Shown: positions 8,898-17,938 of the stretch, one piece after another
Position numbering within the stretch: position 1 is the first letter of the stretch
How the letters are laid out: every line of letters begins with the position of its first letter
Source: Chloroflexota bacterium
Lineage (GTDB): Bacteria; Chloroflexota; Anaerolineae; Aggregatilineales; Phototrophicaceae
NCBI GenBank assembly: GCA_011523615.1
Contig: WTGJ01000027.1
Coordinates: forward strand, 666,826 to 730,825
Direction: 5' to 3'
Length of the DNA stretch: 64,000 nucleotides
Made by a program: the position numbers and the translations under genes
Notes under the pieces: generated by a model
What the model saw: the letters and a program-made list of their open reading frames with translations, nothing else
The model's database searches: none
What the model was told of the DNA's origin: nothing

Positions 8898-10262
8898 ATG
8901 AATCTCCATGAGTTGGATGCCTTCGTTCTACCCAAACTGGCAGAGTTCCAAACCGCAGGAGCGAGCATTGCGTTAATCCAAGAAGATCGGATGGTGGATG
9001 CGAAAGGCTATGGTTTTCGCGATGTCGAGGCAGTTCTGCCTTATACGGCGCATACCAACGGCCCCATCGCATCAGTAACCAAATCTTTCACCGCTTTGGC
9101 CATTTTGATGCTCGCGGAAAACGGTGCCCTCAGTGTAGATGACACGGTGAACCATCATTTGCCTGAGTTCGATATTCAACCGGAAGCAGAGCCGATCCGC
9201 ATCCGTCATTTGCTCTCGCACTCATCCGGCATCCCCTCGTTGACCAGCTCCGAAATGGAATGGGCTGCGCTCACCGGCGCCACGAAGACCAGGTATCCCT
9301 TAGCCAACCATGATTCCTTACTCGCTTACGGTAGCGATGCCCAGCAATGGCTGATCGCCGCACCGGGCGAACAGATGAGATACTGCAACTATGGCTTTCA
9401 TTTGCTGGGAGCGATCATCGAACGGCGTGCCAACATGCCATATGAAGATTTCATCACAGACCACATCCTCAAACCCCTGAAGATGAAGCATAGCTATTTC
9501 ACCAAAACACGTTATGAAGCGGATGAAGATGCGACTTCAGCGTACATCATCTCCCAGGGCGCCAGGAAAAAAATCCCCATGCCCTTTCGCGCGGTTACAG
9601 CTGCGGGTGGGTTGTTCAGCAATGGCCATGACCTGGCTCGATACCTGCGGATGTTCCTGAATGAAGGACAGTTGGATGAGCGTCGCATCTTGAGCCCAGC
9701 GGGCGTTCAGTCGATGACCCGTCCTCACATCACTTTGCCCAAAGAGGGTCGTTGGCACCAATCTTCGTATGGCTTCGGTTTGATGCGCAGCGATGATTTT
9801 TACGGCCAGGTGATGATGGAACACGGCGGTGGATTGCCATTTGCCACTTCGTACATCGCCTGGATCCCGGCAACCGGCATGGGTGTCGCGGTCTTGTTGA
9901 ATGGCGTTGGTTATCCGACCTGGCGCATCGCTCAAGTAGCACTGGCTCTGCTGCTCCAGGAAGATTGGCGTGAGCTCCCTTTCCTGAGGCGGGAACGCCG
10001 GCTGGCTGCCTTGGTCGGAAGCTATTCATCGTATCGAGCGGGATTGCAATGCACGGTCCGGCTCACAGGCGATCAATTGTTTATGGAACAAAGCAATGCC
10101 CACCAACAAACCTCCGTGCCCCTGTTGGAAGAACAATACAGCGAAACCGAATGTCAGTTTGTTGCGCCGATGATGGGTGAAAGACTGTCACTGATGTTCA
10201 AGAAGCACCCATCCCATATCGATTTGCACATGGATCGTTATGTATTCCGCAAGAAGATTTAA
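8898..10262 (+). CDS. Class C beta-lactamase-like serine hydrolase
   Basis: This 454-residue member of the beta-lactamase/PBP4*/esterase superfamily has the nucleophile motif SxxK as SVTKSF near residue 58, the Tyr motif as YCNYGF near residue 173, and HGGG near residue 314 in place of KTG, as is usual for the PBP4*/esterase branch. The last ~90 residues form a separate beta-rich tail. No signal peptide is visible, so it may be cytoplasmic or exported by another route. It lies 9 nt after the Fem pair and may act on cell-wall peptides, but amidase, esterase and D-aminopeptidase activities are all found in this family. Its stop interlocks with that of the opposite gene (TTAA). Confidence 0.8.
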   Translation: MNLHELDAFVLPKLAEFQTAGASIALIQEDRMVDAKGYGFRDVEAVLPYTAHTNGPIASVTKSFTALAILMLAENGALSVDDTVNHHLPEFDIQPEAEPIRIRHLLSHSSGIPSLTSSEMEWAALTGATKTRYPLANHDSLLAYGSDAQQWLIAAPGEQMRYCNYGFHLLGAIIERRANMPYEDFITDHILKPLKMKHSYFTKTRYEADEDATSAYIISQGARKKIPMPFRAVTAAGGLFSNGHDLARYLRMFLNEGQLDERRILSPAGVQSMTRPHITLPKEGRWHQSSYGFGLMRSDDFYGQVMMEHGGGLPFATSYIAWIPATGMGVAVLLNGVGYPTWRIAQVALALLLQEDWRELPFLRRERRLAALVGSYSSYRAGLQCTVRLTGDQLFMEQSNAHQQTSVPLLEEQYSETECQFVAPMMGERLSLMFKKHPSHIDLHMDRYVFRKKI

Positions 10263-10828
10263 AACAGGGGAAAATCAGTCCAGGGCAAGCCGAAAGCATC
10301 GCTGAGTCTGTGCCAGTTCATCGCCCAGCTTTCACGCAACAGAGCGCGCAGGTATTCTACTGGCGTCAGATAACCGCCGGGTGCCGGTGAAGTGCCCACC
10401 TCCACTCCCCGTGAACGAAACAGCCATCGTGCCCGCCATAAGTGATAACTGCTGCTGACAACCAGTGCGGCATCCTGAGAATGACGGTGCATCCATTGCG
10501 TAGAATGAATCGCATTCTCTTGCGTGCTGTGGCTCTTTTCCTCCCGTGCAATAGCTGGATCAGGAACGCCCGCTGCCATCAGCAACTGCGCACACACCGC
10601 GGCTTCGCTGGGGTGATCAGGACGGGTGAATCCGCCACTGCATAAGAGCTGTTCGGCATAACCCTCGTGGTAAAGAGATGCCGCATGTGTGGCCCGCGCC
10701 TTCATCGATTTCGATGGTCGTCCATCGGCATCGAACCCGGCGCCCAGCACGATGATCAGATCGGAAACTTCTGCATGATCCAGGCGACCGAAACGATCGA
10801 TTCGATGCAGCAACGTCAGCTGATCCAC
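10259..10828 (-). CDS. DUF218/YdcF-type protein
   Basis: This 189-residue protein of the DUF218 (ElyC/SanA/YdcF) family shows the opening LIIVLGAGFDADGRPSKSM, then LCSGGF, the acidic-rich helix region SEAAVCAQLLMAAGVP, and SSYHLWRARWLF. Family members are linked to envelope processes, but the biochemical role is poorly known. The only usual start codon in frame is a GTG at 10828, without a clear ribosome binding site. The reading frame upstream, back to the nrdJ stop, encodes a hydrophobic run (YILGLFAVLFSV) resembling the membrane anchor of SanA-like proteins, so the true start may be further upstream at a non-standard codon. It lies 78 nt downstream of nrdJ. Confidence 0.75.
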   Translation of the reverse strand: MDQLTLLHRIDRFGRLDHAEVSDLIIVLGAGFDADGRPSKSMKARATHAASLYHEGYAEQLLCSGGFTRPDHPSEAAVCAQLLMAAGVPDPAIAREEKSHSTQENAIHSTQWMHRHSQDAALVVSSSYHLWRARWLFRSRGVEVGTSPAPGGYLTPVEYLRALLRESWAMNWHRLSDAFGLPWTDFPLF

Positions 10829-10906
10829 TGAGAATAGGACGGCGAACAGCCCAAGGATGTATTGGTATCTGAATGCTTTTCGAGACTTACGATGTGAAGC
10901 GCAGAT

Positions 10907-13471
10907 TCAACACTCACTGAACCCGCAATTGACACAATTCCGGCAGCCTGCCTGGCGGATGAGCGCTGCAGAGCCGCATTCAGGGCACAGATCCGCGCCA
11001 TTCAACATATGCTGATTGCCGTCCGGTTCCATGGCGACTGTGTTCGTCGGGTAAGCGGCCGCTGGGTTTGCATCGCTCAAGGAGAGTTGCTCCACGTCCT
11101 CTTCTGACAAATACGTATCCCGCAGCACCCCGGCGATCGCATCAGGCAAAGAAGTGACCCTTTCATGGCCCAAGCCCACCGAACGTTGCCCACCGATGCC
11201 TTCCAGCTCATCGATGATCAGTTTCACCATTTGGCGCCGGTTGGCGGGTGCAGTGGTGCGCAACATCAAAGATAGCAATCGACCCAATCCTTCCGCATCG
11301 GCCTGCAGATCACTGCCGGCTTTCCCGATCGTGACGAAGACCTCGAATGGATTCTCGTTTTCATCTTTGTTTAGGGTGAGATAAGCGGTGCCAAAAGGCG
11401 TCTTGCGGCTGATGGTGGTCCCTTGCAACTGTTCCGGGCGGGGATAGACGCGATGCGGGGTAGAGACTTGCTCTACATCCAATCCTTCGTCTTCTTCTTG
11501 CAACATCAGGACTTGTTCATCCCGGCTGCCATCGCGATAGATGGTACCGCCCTTGCAACCCAGCTGATACATCAATTGGTACAGCTCAGAAACTTGTTCC
11601 ACCGAATAGTCCGAAGGAACGTTACAAGTCTTGGAAATGGCCGCGTCGACCCAACGCTGGATGGCTGCTTGCACCCGTATGTGCTCTTCTGGTGAGAGAT
11701 CCATCGCCGTTACGAAGTAATCGGGGAGTTGTTCGGCTTCCGGATTGCGCTCGAAGTACTCTTTCACCAATGGGACTTGTTCCTCATGCATCCCCAAGCG
11801 GCTCTTGCGGAAATACTGCCACGAGAAGAAAGGTTCGATGCCAGTGCTGGTATTCACCATGGTTCCCGTCGTCCCCGTCGGTGCCTGGGTCAGGATGGTT
11901 ACATTGCGAATGCCATCCTGCCGAACACGTTCCTGGATCGATGCCGGCATTTGCCTCATGAAGCCACTTTGCAGATACAGCTCGGCAGACAACTCCGGGA
12001 ATGCTCCTTTTTCAACCGCCAAGTCACATGATGCTTCGTAGGATTCCACGGCGATGAATTCAAACAATTGGTCGAGAAAGGCTACGGATTCCTCACTGCC
12101 ATAGCGTATTCCTTTTCGAATCATCAGCTCAGCAACGCCCATCGTGCCCAGGCCTAGGCGCCTCTCTCTGGTCTGGATTTGACGATTTTCCTCAAAGAAA
12201 TACGGCGTTGCGTCGATCACGTTGTCGAGAAAGCGCGTGGCATAGCGTACGGTCTGGCCCAATTCTTGCCAGGCCACATCGTCCTTCGTTTCGTCGTAAA
12301 ATCGGGCGAGGTTGATCGCACCCAAATTGCAAACAGAGAACGCTCCGAGTGGTTGTTCGCCGCAGGGATTCGTAGAGATCAATGGGTTGAAATACCAACT
12401 ATTCGCCATTTTGTTGGAGCGTTCGTTGAACCACACGCCGGGTTCCGCGCTCGCCCAGGCGCTGCTGATGATGGCATTCCACAACTCTCTGGCCTTGACG
12501 GTGCGCTTCACAATCACGGGATTACCCGCCTCGCGCCACTTGGTCAAATCGCCATCCCATGTCTCATCGAACTGAGGGTGATCCGTATCCGGAAACAGCA
12601 AAGGCCATTCACCATCTTCCTGGACGGCTTTCATCAATTCGTCCGAAACCGCGACGCTGATATTCGCGTTGGTGATGCGCCCAGAAATCCGTTTGCTATT
12701 GATGAACTCGAAGACATCCGGGTGCCAGTCATTCAAAATCAACATCAACGCACCGCGGCGAGAGCCACCCTGCTCGATCAGCCCCGTAACGAAGCTATAC
12801 AAGCCCCCCCAGGAAACGCTGCCGCTCGATCGACCGTTGACCCCTCTCACGTAGGCCTGACTCGGTCGCAAAGAGGACAAATTGATGCCCACGCCGCCGC
12901 CACGAGACATGATCTCTGTCATCTGCGACAGGGTGCGCATGATGCCTTCTCTTGAATCACGCGGGGAAGGGATGACGTAACAATTGTAATACGTCAGATT
13001 TTGATCCGAGCCCGCTGCGGTGAGGATCCTGCCTCCGGGTACGAACTTCCAGCCATTCAAGAGCCACAAAAACTTTTCGCGCCATTCCTCTTTGAGTGCT
13101 GGCGTTTTTTCCACCTGCGCGATGCCACGCGCCACTCGCTCCAGCATCTGCAACGGTTGCGTCTCCAAGGGCTTATCGATGTGTGATAAATCTCGCCAAA
13201 CGATCTCATCATTGGCCAGCCGAACTTCAACTTCTCCATCCACGATCGATTCGACAACGCCGATCTCCCTTTGCCCCGTCCCGGGTTCGGTCATCACGAT
13301 GACGGTATCGCCACTTTGCAAGCTGGCGCGGGTCATGTCTTTCAGCGCATAGCGATCGAGGAAAATCAACTGTCCCAAATCGTGCAATGTGCTTTGAGAG
13401 ACGGAAGCTATTGATTCCTTGGTTCTTTCCCGAGCTGTCACGATATCTGCTTCCCTCTTCAGTCCATGCAC
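10907..13471 (-). CDS. nrdJ: Adenosylcobalamin-dependent ribonucleotide reductase (class II)
   Basis: This 854-residue enzyme reduces ribonucleotides to deoxyribonucleotides using adenosylcobalamin to generate the radical, so it works with or without oxygen. Visible signs are the disulfide-forming Cys in YYNCYVIPSPRDS, the loop SRGGGVGINLSSLRPSQAYV, the active-site NPCGEQPLGAFSVCNLGAIN (residues ~366-385) with the radical-bearing and second redox Cys, and PTGTTGTMVNTSTGIEPFF. The C-terminus has a zinc-ribbon-like cysteine tail (CPECG ... CRNCVNCGFSEC) that probably re-reduces the active site. Length and layout fit the long vitamin B12-dependent NrdJ form. No intein is present. Dependence on B12 implies cobalamin uptake or synthesis elsewhere. 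Confidence 0.95.
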   Translation of the reverse strand: MHGLKREADIVTARERTKESIASVSQSTLHDLGQLIFLDRYALKDMTRASLQSGDTVIVMTEPGTGQREIGVVESIVDGEVEVRLANDEIVWRDLSHIDKPLETQPLQMLERVARGIAQVEKTPALKEEWREKFLWLLNGWKFVPGGRILTAAGSDQNLTYYNCYVIPSPRDSREGIMRTLSQMTEIMSRGGGVGINLSSLRPSQAYVRGVNGRSSGSVSWGGLYSFVTGLIEQGGSRRGALMLILNDWHPDVFEFINSKRISGRITNANISVAVSDELMKAVQEDGEWPLLFPDTDHPQFDETWDGDLTKWREAGNPVIVKRTVKARELWNAIISSAWASAEPGVWFNERSNKMANSWYFNPLISTNPCGEQPLGAFSVCNLGAINLARFYDETKDDVAWQELGQTVRYATRFLDNVIDATPYFFEENRQIQTRERRLGLGTMGVAELMIRKGIRYGSEESVAFLDQLFEFIAVESYEASCDLAVEKGAFPELSAELYLQSGFMRQMPASIQERVRQDGIRNVTILTQAPTGTTGTMVNTSTGIEPFFSWQYFRKSRLGMHEEQVPLVKEYFERNPEAEQLPDYFVTAMDLSPEEHIRVQAAIQRWVDAAISKTCNVPSDYSVEQVSELYQLMYQLGCKGGTIYRDGSRDEQVLMLQEEDEGLDVEQVSTPHRVYPRPEQLQGTTISRKTPFGTAYLTLNKDENENPFEVFVTIGKAGSDLQADAEGLGRLLSLMLRTTAPANRRQMVKLIIDELEGIGGQRSVGLGHERVTSLPDAIAGVLRDTYLSEEDVEQLSLSDANPAAAYPTNTVAMEPDGNQHMLNGADLCPECGSAALIRQAGCRNCVNCGFSEC

Positions 13472-13494
13472 TGAACAACTACAAAATCAAACGA

Positions 13495-13500
13495 ATTATA
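13495..13500 (-). promoter_or_regulatory. Predicted -10 box upstream of nrdJ
   Basis: A perfect TATAAT on the minus strand lies 24 nt upstream of the nrdJ start, in the 115-bp gap between ftsZ and nrdJ. No good -35 match is seen 16-18 bp upstream (closest TAGATT). The gap is too short for a full cobalamin riboswitch, and I see no riboswitch-like core in it. Confidence 0.4.
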
Positions 13501-13586
13501 CAACCCAAAACTTCCCGAATCTAAATGGTTCATTAACCTTTGGCAGGTCATGCATAAGCGGCCTCACATCCTTCTGTTTCATTGAA

Positions 13587-14810
13587 TTATCGGCGTCTGC
13601 GATTCCGTAAGAATGCGGGCAATTCTATATTTTTATCCTCGATATTGGTGTGGCTGGTGGGCGCCAAATCTGCTTCGGCCGATGTATTGGGGGGTTCTGC
13701 GGCTCTGCGTTGCGCCGGGCCAGCTGCTTCCGAACCACCCGCGGGGGTGGCCGTTTGGCCGCTGATGCGACCGGTTTGTGCCTGCACCGGTTGATGGATG
13801 CGTTGGGGTTGGGGACGATCCCTGTGGGTGGGGAAAATGGCCTGGCTGCCGCGGTTGGTATCAAAACCGGTGGCGATCACCGTGATCCTGACCAGGTCAC
13901 CCAAACTGTCGTCCGGTACGGCACCCATGATCATATTCGCATCAGGATGAGCGCTATCACGGACGACCTGCGCGGCGAGATCCACTTCAAACAAAGTGAG
14001 GTTGCCACCCGTGATGTTGAACAAAATTCCTCTGGCACCATCAATGGTCACATCCAACAAGCGGCTGCTGATCGCTTCTTCGGCCGCCTTTCTGGCACGA
14101 TCTTCACCTTCCGCCGTACCCACCGCCATCAAAGCCGCCCCACCTTCTGCCATGATGGTGCGCACATCGGCGAAGTCCAAATTGACCAAGCCCGGTACGG
14201 TGATCAGTTCGGAGATGCCCTGGATGCCATGCCGCAGCACATCATCCGCTCGACTGAATGCCTGTTGCAAACTCTCTCTTTTTTCCGCGATCTCCAACAA
14301 GCGATCATTGGGGATCACGATCAAAGTATCGACTTGATTCTTCAGCGCCTCTATCCCGGCGTCGGCCGTCTGCAATCGCGATGGCCCTTCAAAACGAAAG
14401 GGGCGTGTGACGACGCCAATGGTGAGGATGCCCAGATCTTTGGATATCTGCGCCACGATTGGCGAGGCGCCGGTCCCCGTTCCTCCACCCATTCCGGCCG
14501 TGATGAAAGCCATATCTGCGCCACGGAGCGCTTCGTACAGTTGGTCCTGGCTTTCTTCGGCTGCTTTTTTGCCGATTTCAGGATTGCCCCCCGCCCCCAG
14601 ACCGCGAGTGAGTTTCTCCCCGATTTGGATCCGGTTCTCAGCGGAGGTCATTTCTAATACTTGCAGATCGGTGTTGATGGCGATGAATTCAACACCGCCG
14701 AGGCCTTCGTCAATCATTCGATTGACGGCATTTCCTCCAGCACCACCCACTCCCAAGACTTTGATTTGTGCGTAGTTCTGTCCCATGACTTGCGTTTCGT
14801 TAGAATCCAT
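13587..14810 (-). CDS. ftsZ: Cell division protein FtsZ
   Basis: FtsZ is a tubulin-like GTPase of about 407 residues that forms the division ring. It shows the GTP-binding tubulin signature GGGTGTG, the N-terminal [12 protein letters not shown], the T7 synergy loop [11 protein letters not shown] needed for GTP hydrolysis, and a C-terminal tail ending [11 protein letters not shown] that fits the peptide binding FtsA and other partners. I chose the ATG ([10 protein letters not shown]) because GAGGGGC lies just upstream; a GTG 13 codons earlier is less likely. It is the last gene of the dcw cluster, 39 nt or more after ftsA. The linker between core and tail is rich in Gln, Pro and Ala. Confidence 0.97.
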   Translation of the reverse strand: MDSNETQVMGQNYAQIKVLGVGGAGGNAVNRMIDEGLGGVEFIAINTDLQVLEMTSAENRIQIGEKLTRGLGAGGNPEIGKKAAEESQDQLYEALRGADMAFITAGMGGGTGTGASPIVAQISKDLGILTIGVVTRPFRFEGPSRLQTADAGIEALKNQVDTLIVIPNDRLLEIAEKRESLQQAFSRADDVLRHGIQGISELITVPGLVNLDFADVRTIMAEGGAALMAVGTAEGEDRARKAAEEAISSRLLDVTIDGARGILFNITGGNLTLFEVDLAAQVVRDSAHPDANMIMGAVPDDSLGDLVRITVIATGFDTNRGSQAIFPTHRDRPQPQRIHQPVQAQTGRISGQTATPAGGSEAAGPAQRRAAEPPNTSAEADLAPTSHTNIEDKNIELPAFLRNRRRR

Positions 14811-14888
14811 ATGCCCCTCAAAGAGAAAGCCCAAACGAACATGCTTCACGATAAATGCTAATCATAATAAAACTCAGTTGCAAGCAAA

Positions 14889-16139
14889 TTACAAATTTTG
14901 CTCAGAATCAGGCAAAAGTTTTCTCAACATCCCTTGGATCATCATCCCAAATCTGGGCAATATCGAAACATCGCCATTGGGACTGTGGATCGTTTCTTGC
15001 TCGATGCTTAATTCTAAACCCATTCTTAACAATCCAATGGAGGTACTGAATTCGGGCCCCTGAACGACCTCAGCTGCGCCGAGTAAATCTCTCGGACTGG
15101 CGGTACGTACCGGCATCTCCAACATCTGGGAAACGACATCGCGGAAGCCCGCCAGCTTCGATCCGCCACCGGTGAGGATCACCCCTGCGCGGAGCATGCG
15201 CTTCAAACCGGAACGGTTGAGTTCCCGTTTTACGCACTCGATGATTTCCCTCACCCGCGCTTCGCTCACCATGGCCAGGTCTGCGCGGCGGACTTCTTGC
15301 GGCTCGCTTTCTCCCACAGACTGGATCACGAAAGTATCGGCAGGATCGATCGCCTCTTCCAACGCATGGCCATGTCGCAATTTTACTTGCTCCGCGACTG
15401 CGAAGGGCGTGCGCAAAAAGTAAGAGATATCTTGCGTGACGAAGGCACTGCCCATCGGGATCACGGCCGTATGCCACACCGCACCATCGATGAAGAGAGC
15501 CAGATCCGTGGTGCCGGCACCAAAATCAATCACCAGGGCGCCGATGGTCGCTTCTTCTTCACTGAGTACACTGCTGGCGGAGGCCAAACCACTCAACAAA
15601 AATCGATCGACATGGACGTTGGCGCCACTCAGCGCCTCGCGCAAATTGGCGATTGCCGAACTTTGCGCGGTGACGATGTGCGCCTCCAATTCCAGTCTGA
15701 AGCCATGCATCCCCAAAGGACTTTTTAAGTGTTCCCGGCCATCCAAAGAATAACTTCTGGGCAAGACGTGGATGATTTCCGCATTGTGAGGGATCGCAAT
15801 CGCTTTGGCATTCTCCAAGACTCTTTCCAGATCCAGTGGGTTGATGCTCCTTTGGCCGCTGATGCCAATCGCACCTTCGCTGCTTAAAGAGCTGGTAAAA
15901 CCATCACTGAGGTTGACATAGGCGCGATTGATCTCGTAACCGCTCATCCGCTCGGCGGCAAGGATGGTTTCAGATAGCGCCAATTTGAGTTGCGTTAAAT
16001 CTGTGATCTCGCCGCGGCGGATGCCCACGCTTTGAGCAACACCAGAACCGATGATGAAGGTTTCATTCTGGCGAACTTCCCCAATGACGACGGCGATTTT
16101 ATGTGAGCCAATGTCCACACCGACGACGATATCTTTCAT
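14889..16139 (-). CDS. ftsA: Cell division protein FtsA
   Basis: This 416-residue actin-like ATPase ties FtsZ filaments to the membrane. Signs are VGVDIGSHKIAVVIGE at the N-terminus (phosphate 1 loop), VIDFGAGTTDLALF near residue 200 (phosphate 2), and VILTGGGSKLAG near residue 325 (adenosine loop). The C-terminus (QGMLRKLLPDSEQNL) could form the amphipathic membrane-targeting helix. It starts 1 nt after ftsQ ends and precedes ftsZ, the standard order. Confidence 0.95.
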   Translation of the reverse strand: MKDIVVGVDIGSHKIAVVIGEVRQNETFIIGSGVAQSVGIRRGEITDLTQLKLALSETILAAERMSGYEINRAYVNLSDGFTSSLSSEGAIGISGQRSINPLDLERVLENAKAIAIPHNAEIIHVLPRSYSLDGREHLKSPLGMHGFRLELEAHIVTAQSSAIANLREALSGANVHVDRFLLSGLASASSVLSEEEATIGALVIDFGAGTTDLALFIDGAVWHTAVIPMGSAFVTQDISYFLRTPFAVAEQVKLRHGHALEEAIDPADTFVIQSVGESEPQEVRRADLAMVSEARVREIIECVKRELNRSGLKRMLRAGVILTGGGSKLAGFRDVVSQMLEMPVRTASPRDLLGAAEVVQGPEFSTSIGLLRMGLELSIEQETIHSPNGDVSILPRFGMMIQGMLRKLLPDSEQNL

Positions 16140-16140
16140 A

Positions 16141-17016
16141 TCATTCTCCCGCAGCGCTGCGGTAATGATACGTCATGGGTTGGGCGACGTTGATTTCAGC
16201 AATGGTTACGCCTTCTTCCCTGGCCAAGGAATGCATCTCAGCGGCGACGGCAGCCCTGTACTCAAAATCGCCACCCCTGCCGTACCAGACCACCGTTTCT
16301 TCATCCAGCCAGTGGCCCAAGCCGCGAAAAGGATTCGGGTCAAACAGAACGGGTGCATCAACTTGGTCCGGTACAGATTGCAACAATGCTAGGACATCGT
16401 CGACGAGCGAGGCGACGAATGCCTCGTCATGATCCCGTTGCTTTTGCACCGCTGCGCTGGAAACGACCAGAGGCAAACTCAGCTGTTTCAAATACACCGG
16501 CATGATTTCTCCATGCTGCGTGACCCAGACGGAATGCTCACCCGCTTGCCAAACGAACAAAGGCTGTTTTTCTATGATGTGGATTTGCACCGTCCCCAAT
16601 GGCCAACCCACTTGTACCTCAGCCTCTTCGATCCCGGGTTGGCGCAACAGGCTCTCCCGGATTTCAGCTGGGTTCAGCCAGAATACATTCTTTCGCGCAA
16701 CGCCGGTCATTCCGATCATTTCTTCATGGGTGTAATAGGACACTCCAGCCAAAGAAATCGCATTCACATAAAAGGCGGGCGAAATCACAAATTGTAGGAT
16801 GAGCAAGGCGATGCAAAGGATGATCGCTCCACTGAACCAGCGCTGCCTCCCCCGCATAATTCTTCGGCCCGATTGCCGATGTTTTTCTCGAAATTGACGG
16901 GCGCGGACACGTTTGCGCAGTGCACTCGCGGTTTTCTCATTGCTGATGACATCCATGGCAACCATAAACACAGCATAATCTGAATCGGTGAGACCGCAAT
17001 GAGCGTCACCATTCAC
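16141..17016 (-). CDS. ftsQ: Cell division protein FtsQ (POTRA domain)
   Basis: This bitopic membrane protein of up to 291 residues has a basic cytoplasmic N-terminus (about residues 28-60), one transmembrane helix (about 63-80, GAIILCIALLILQFVI), and a POTRA domain starting at FYVNAISLAGVSYYTHEEMI. FtsQ scaffolds the divisome between the cytoplasmic and periplasmic components. The GTG start at 17016 overlaps the murB end by 11 nt; ATGs at 16965 and 16956 would shorten it by 17 or 20 residues and are plausible. Its place between murB and ftsA supports the assignment although sequence similarity in this family is low. Confidence 0.85.
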   Translation of the reverse strand: MNGDAHCGLTDSDYAVFMVAMDVISNEKTASALRKRVRARQFREKHRQSGRRIMRGRQRWFSGAIILCIALLILQFVISPAFYVNAISLAGVSYYTHEEMIGMTGVARKNVFWLNPAEIRESLLRQPGIEEAEVQVGWPLGTVQIHIIEKQPLFVWQAGEHSVWVTQHGEIMPVYLKQLSLPLVVSSAAVQKQRDHDEAFVASLVDDVLALLQSVPDQVDAPVLFDPNPFRGLGHWLDEETVVWYGRGGDFEYRAAVAAEMHSLAREEGVTIAEINVAQPMTYHYRSAAGE

Positions 17017-17938
17017 CGATGTGTTCTATTTCCAGTTGGAGTTGAATGCCGCAGCGTTCCCACACCTTACTTTGCACCCTTTGAATCAACTCATCGTAAT
17101 CCGCAGCATCCGCAGCGCTCACCTCCGTACCGCGGTTGATGAAAAAGTTGGCATGCTTATGGGATACCTCCACTTTCCCTACCCGATATCCCTTCAACCC
17201 CGCTGCTTCAATGATCCGGCCCGCATGATCCCCTGCTGGATTCTTGAAGATGCTGCCCAGACTCGCACCCGCCGGTTGCGTTTGCTTCCGCAGCGTTTTC
17301 AATTGCTGCATCCGTTGCTCAATTTGTTGGGGATCTCCTCGTGGCATAGTCAGCTCAGCAAACAGAATCAAGAAGTCTTTCTCGGGCGCCGCCTTCCAAC
17401 GTGAGTTGCGGTAGGCGTATTCCATTTCATGCGCTGGAATGTTGCATCTTCCCTGCCCCTTGATGAGGATTTCCGCTTTTGTCAAACTGGAGGAGATATC
17501 ACCCCCATGAGCGCCGGCGTTGTTGACCACGGCCCCGCCTATGGTGCCAGGAACCGTCGCAAGCCACTCCAAACCGGCAATCCCTCTCCGTTGAGCAAAG
17601 CGCGCCAAAGAACCCAGTGAGACGCCGGAACTGACTTGGATCACGGCGAGATCGTCATGGAGCTCCGTGCACCGTACGGAATGGTTCTCGTTGATGACCA
17701 CCAGCCCACGGACGCCACGGGGCGCGATCAGCACGTTGGCACCCTTACCCAGGACGCGCACCGACCACCCACGCTGCCATGCTTCTTGCACCACGGCGAT
17801 CATTTCTTCTTCACCATTGCGAGCGTGATACAGCCAATCGGCCTCCCCCCCCAAACGGGCAGCCGTAAATCGAGCCAGGGAAGCATTTCTCGCAACTAGC
17901 TGTTCCAAACGATCAGTTTGCAATTTCTTCCCAATCAT
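17006..17938 (-). CDS. murB: UDP-N-acetylenolpyruvoylglucosamine reductase
   Basis: This 310-residue FAD enzyme makes UDP-N-acetylmuramate from the enolpyruvyl precursor in the cytoplasm. Visible elements are the FAD-binding GKGANVLIAPRG near residue 63, EWLATVPGTIGGAVVNNAGA near 123, YRNSRWKA near 180 with the conserved Arg, and the catalytic-Ser segment GASLGSIFKNPAGDHAGRII near 232. It fits the shorter Gram-positive-like type. The start lies inside murC (26-nt overlap), so translation is likely coupled; a TTG 5 codons later preceded by GGAAGA is an alternative. Confidence 0.95.
   Translation of the reverse strand: MIGKKLQTDRLEQLVARNASLARFTAARLGGEADWLYHARNGEEEMIAVVQEAWQRGWSVRVLGKGANVLIAPRGVRGLVVINENHSVRCTELHDDLAVIQVSSGVSLGSLARFAQRRGIAGLEWLATVPGTIGGAVVNNAGAHGGDISSSLTKAEILIKGQGRCNIPAHEMEYAYRNSRWKAAPEKDFLILFAELTMPRGDPQQIEQRMQQLKTLRKQTQPAGASLGSIFKNPAGDHAGRIIEAAGLKGYRVGKVEVSHKHANFFINRGTEVSAADAADYDELIQRVQSKVWERCGIQLQLEIEHIGEW

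Noticed and set aside
13472..13586. Possible cobalamin riboswitch controlling the B12-dependent nrdJ
   Set aside because: The gap is only 115 bp and I see no B12-box-like core, only a promoter-like TATAAT.
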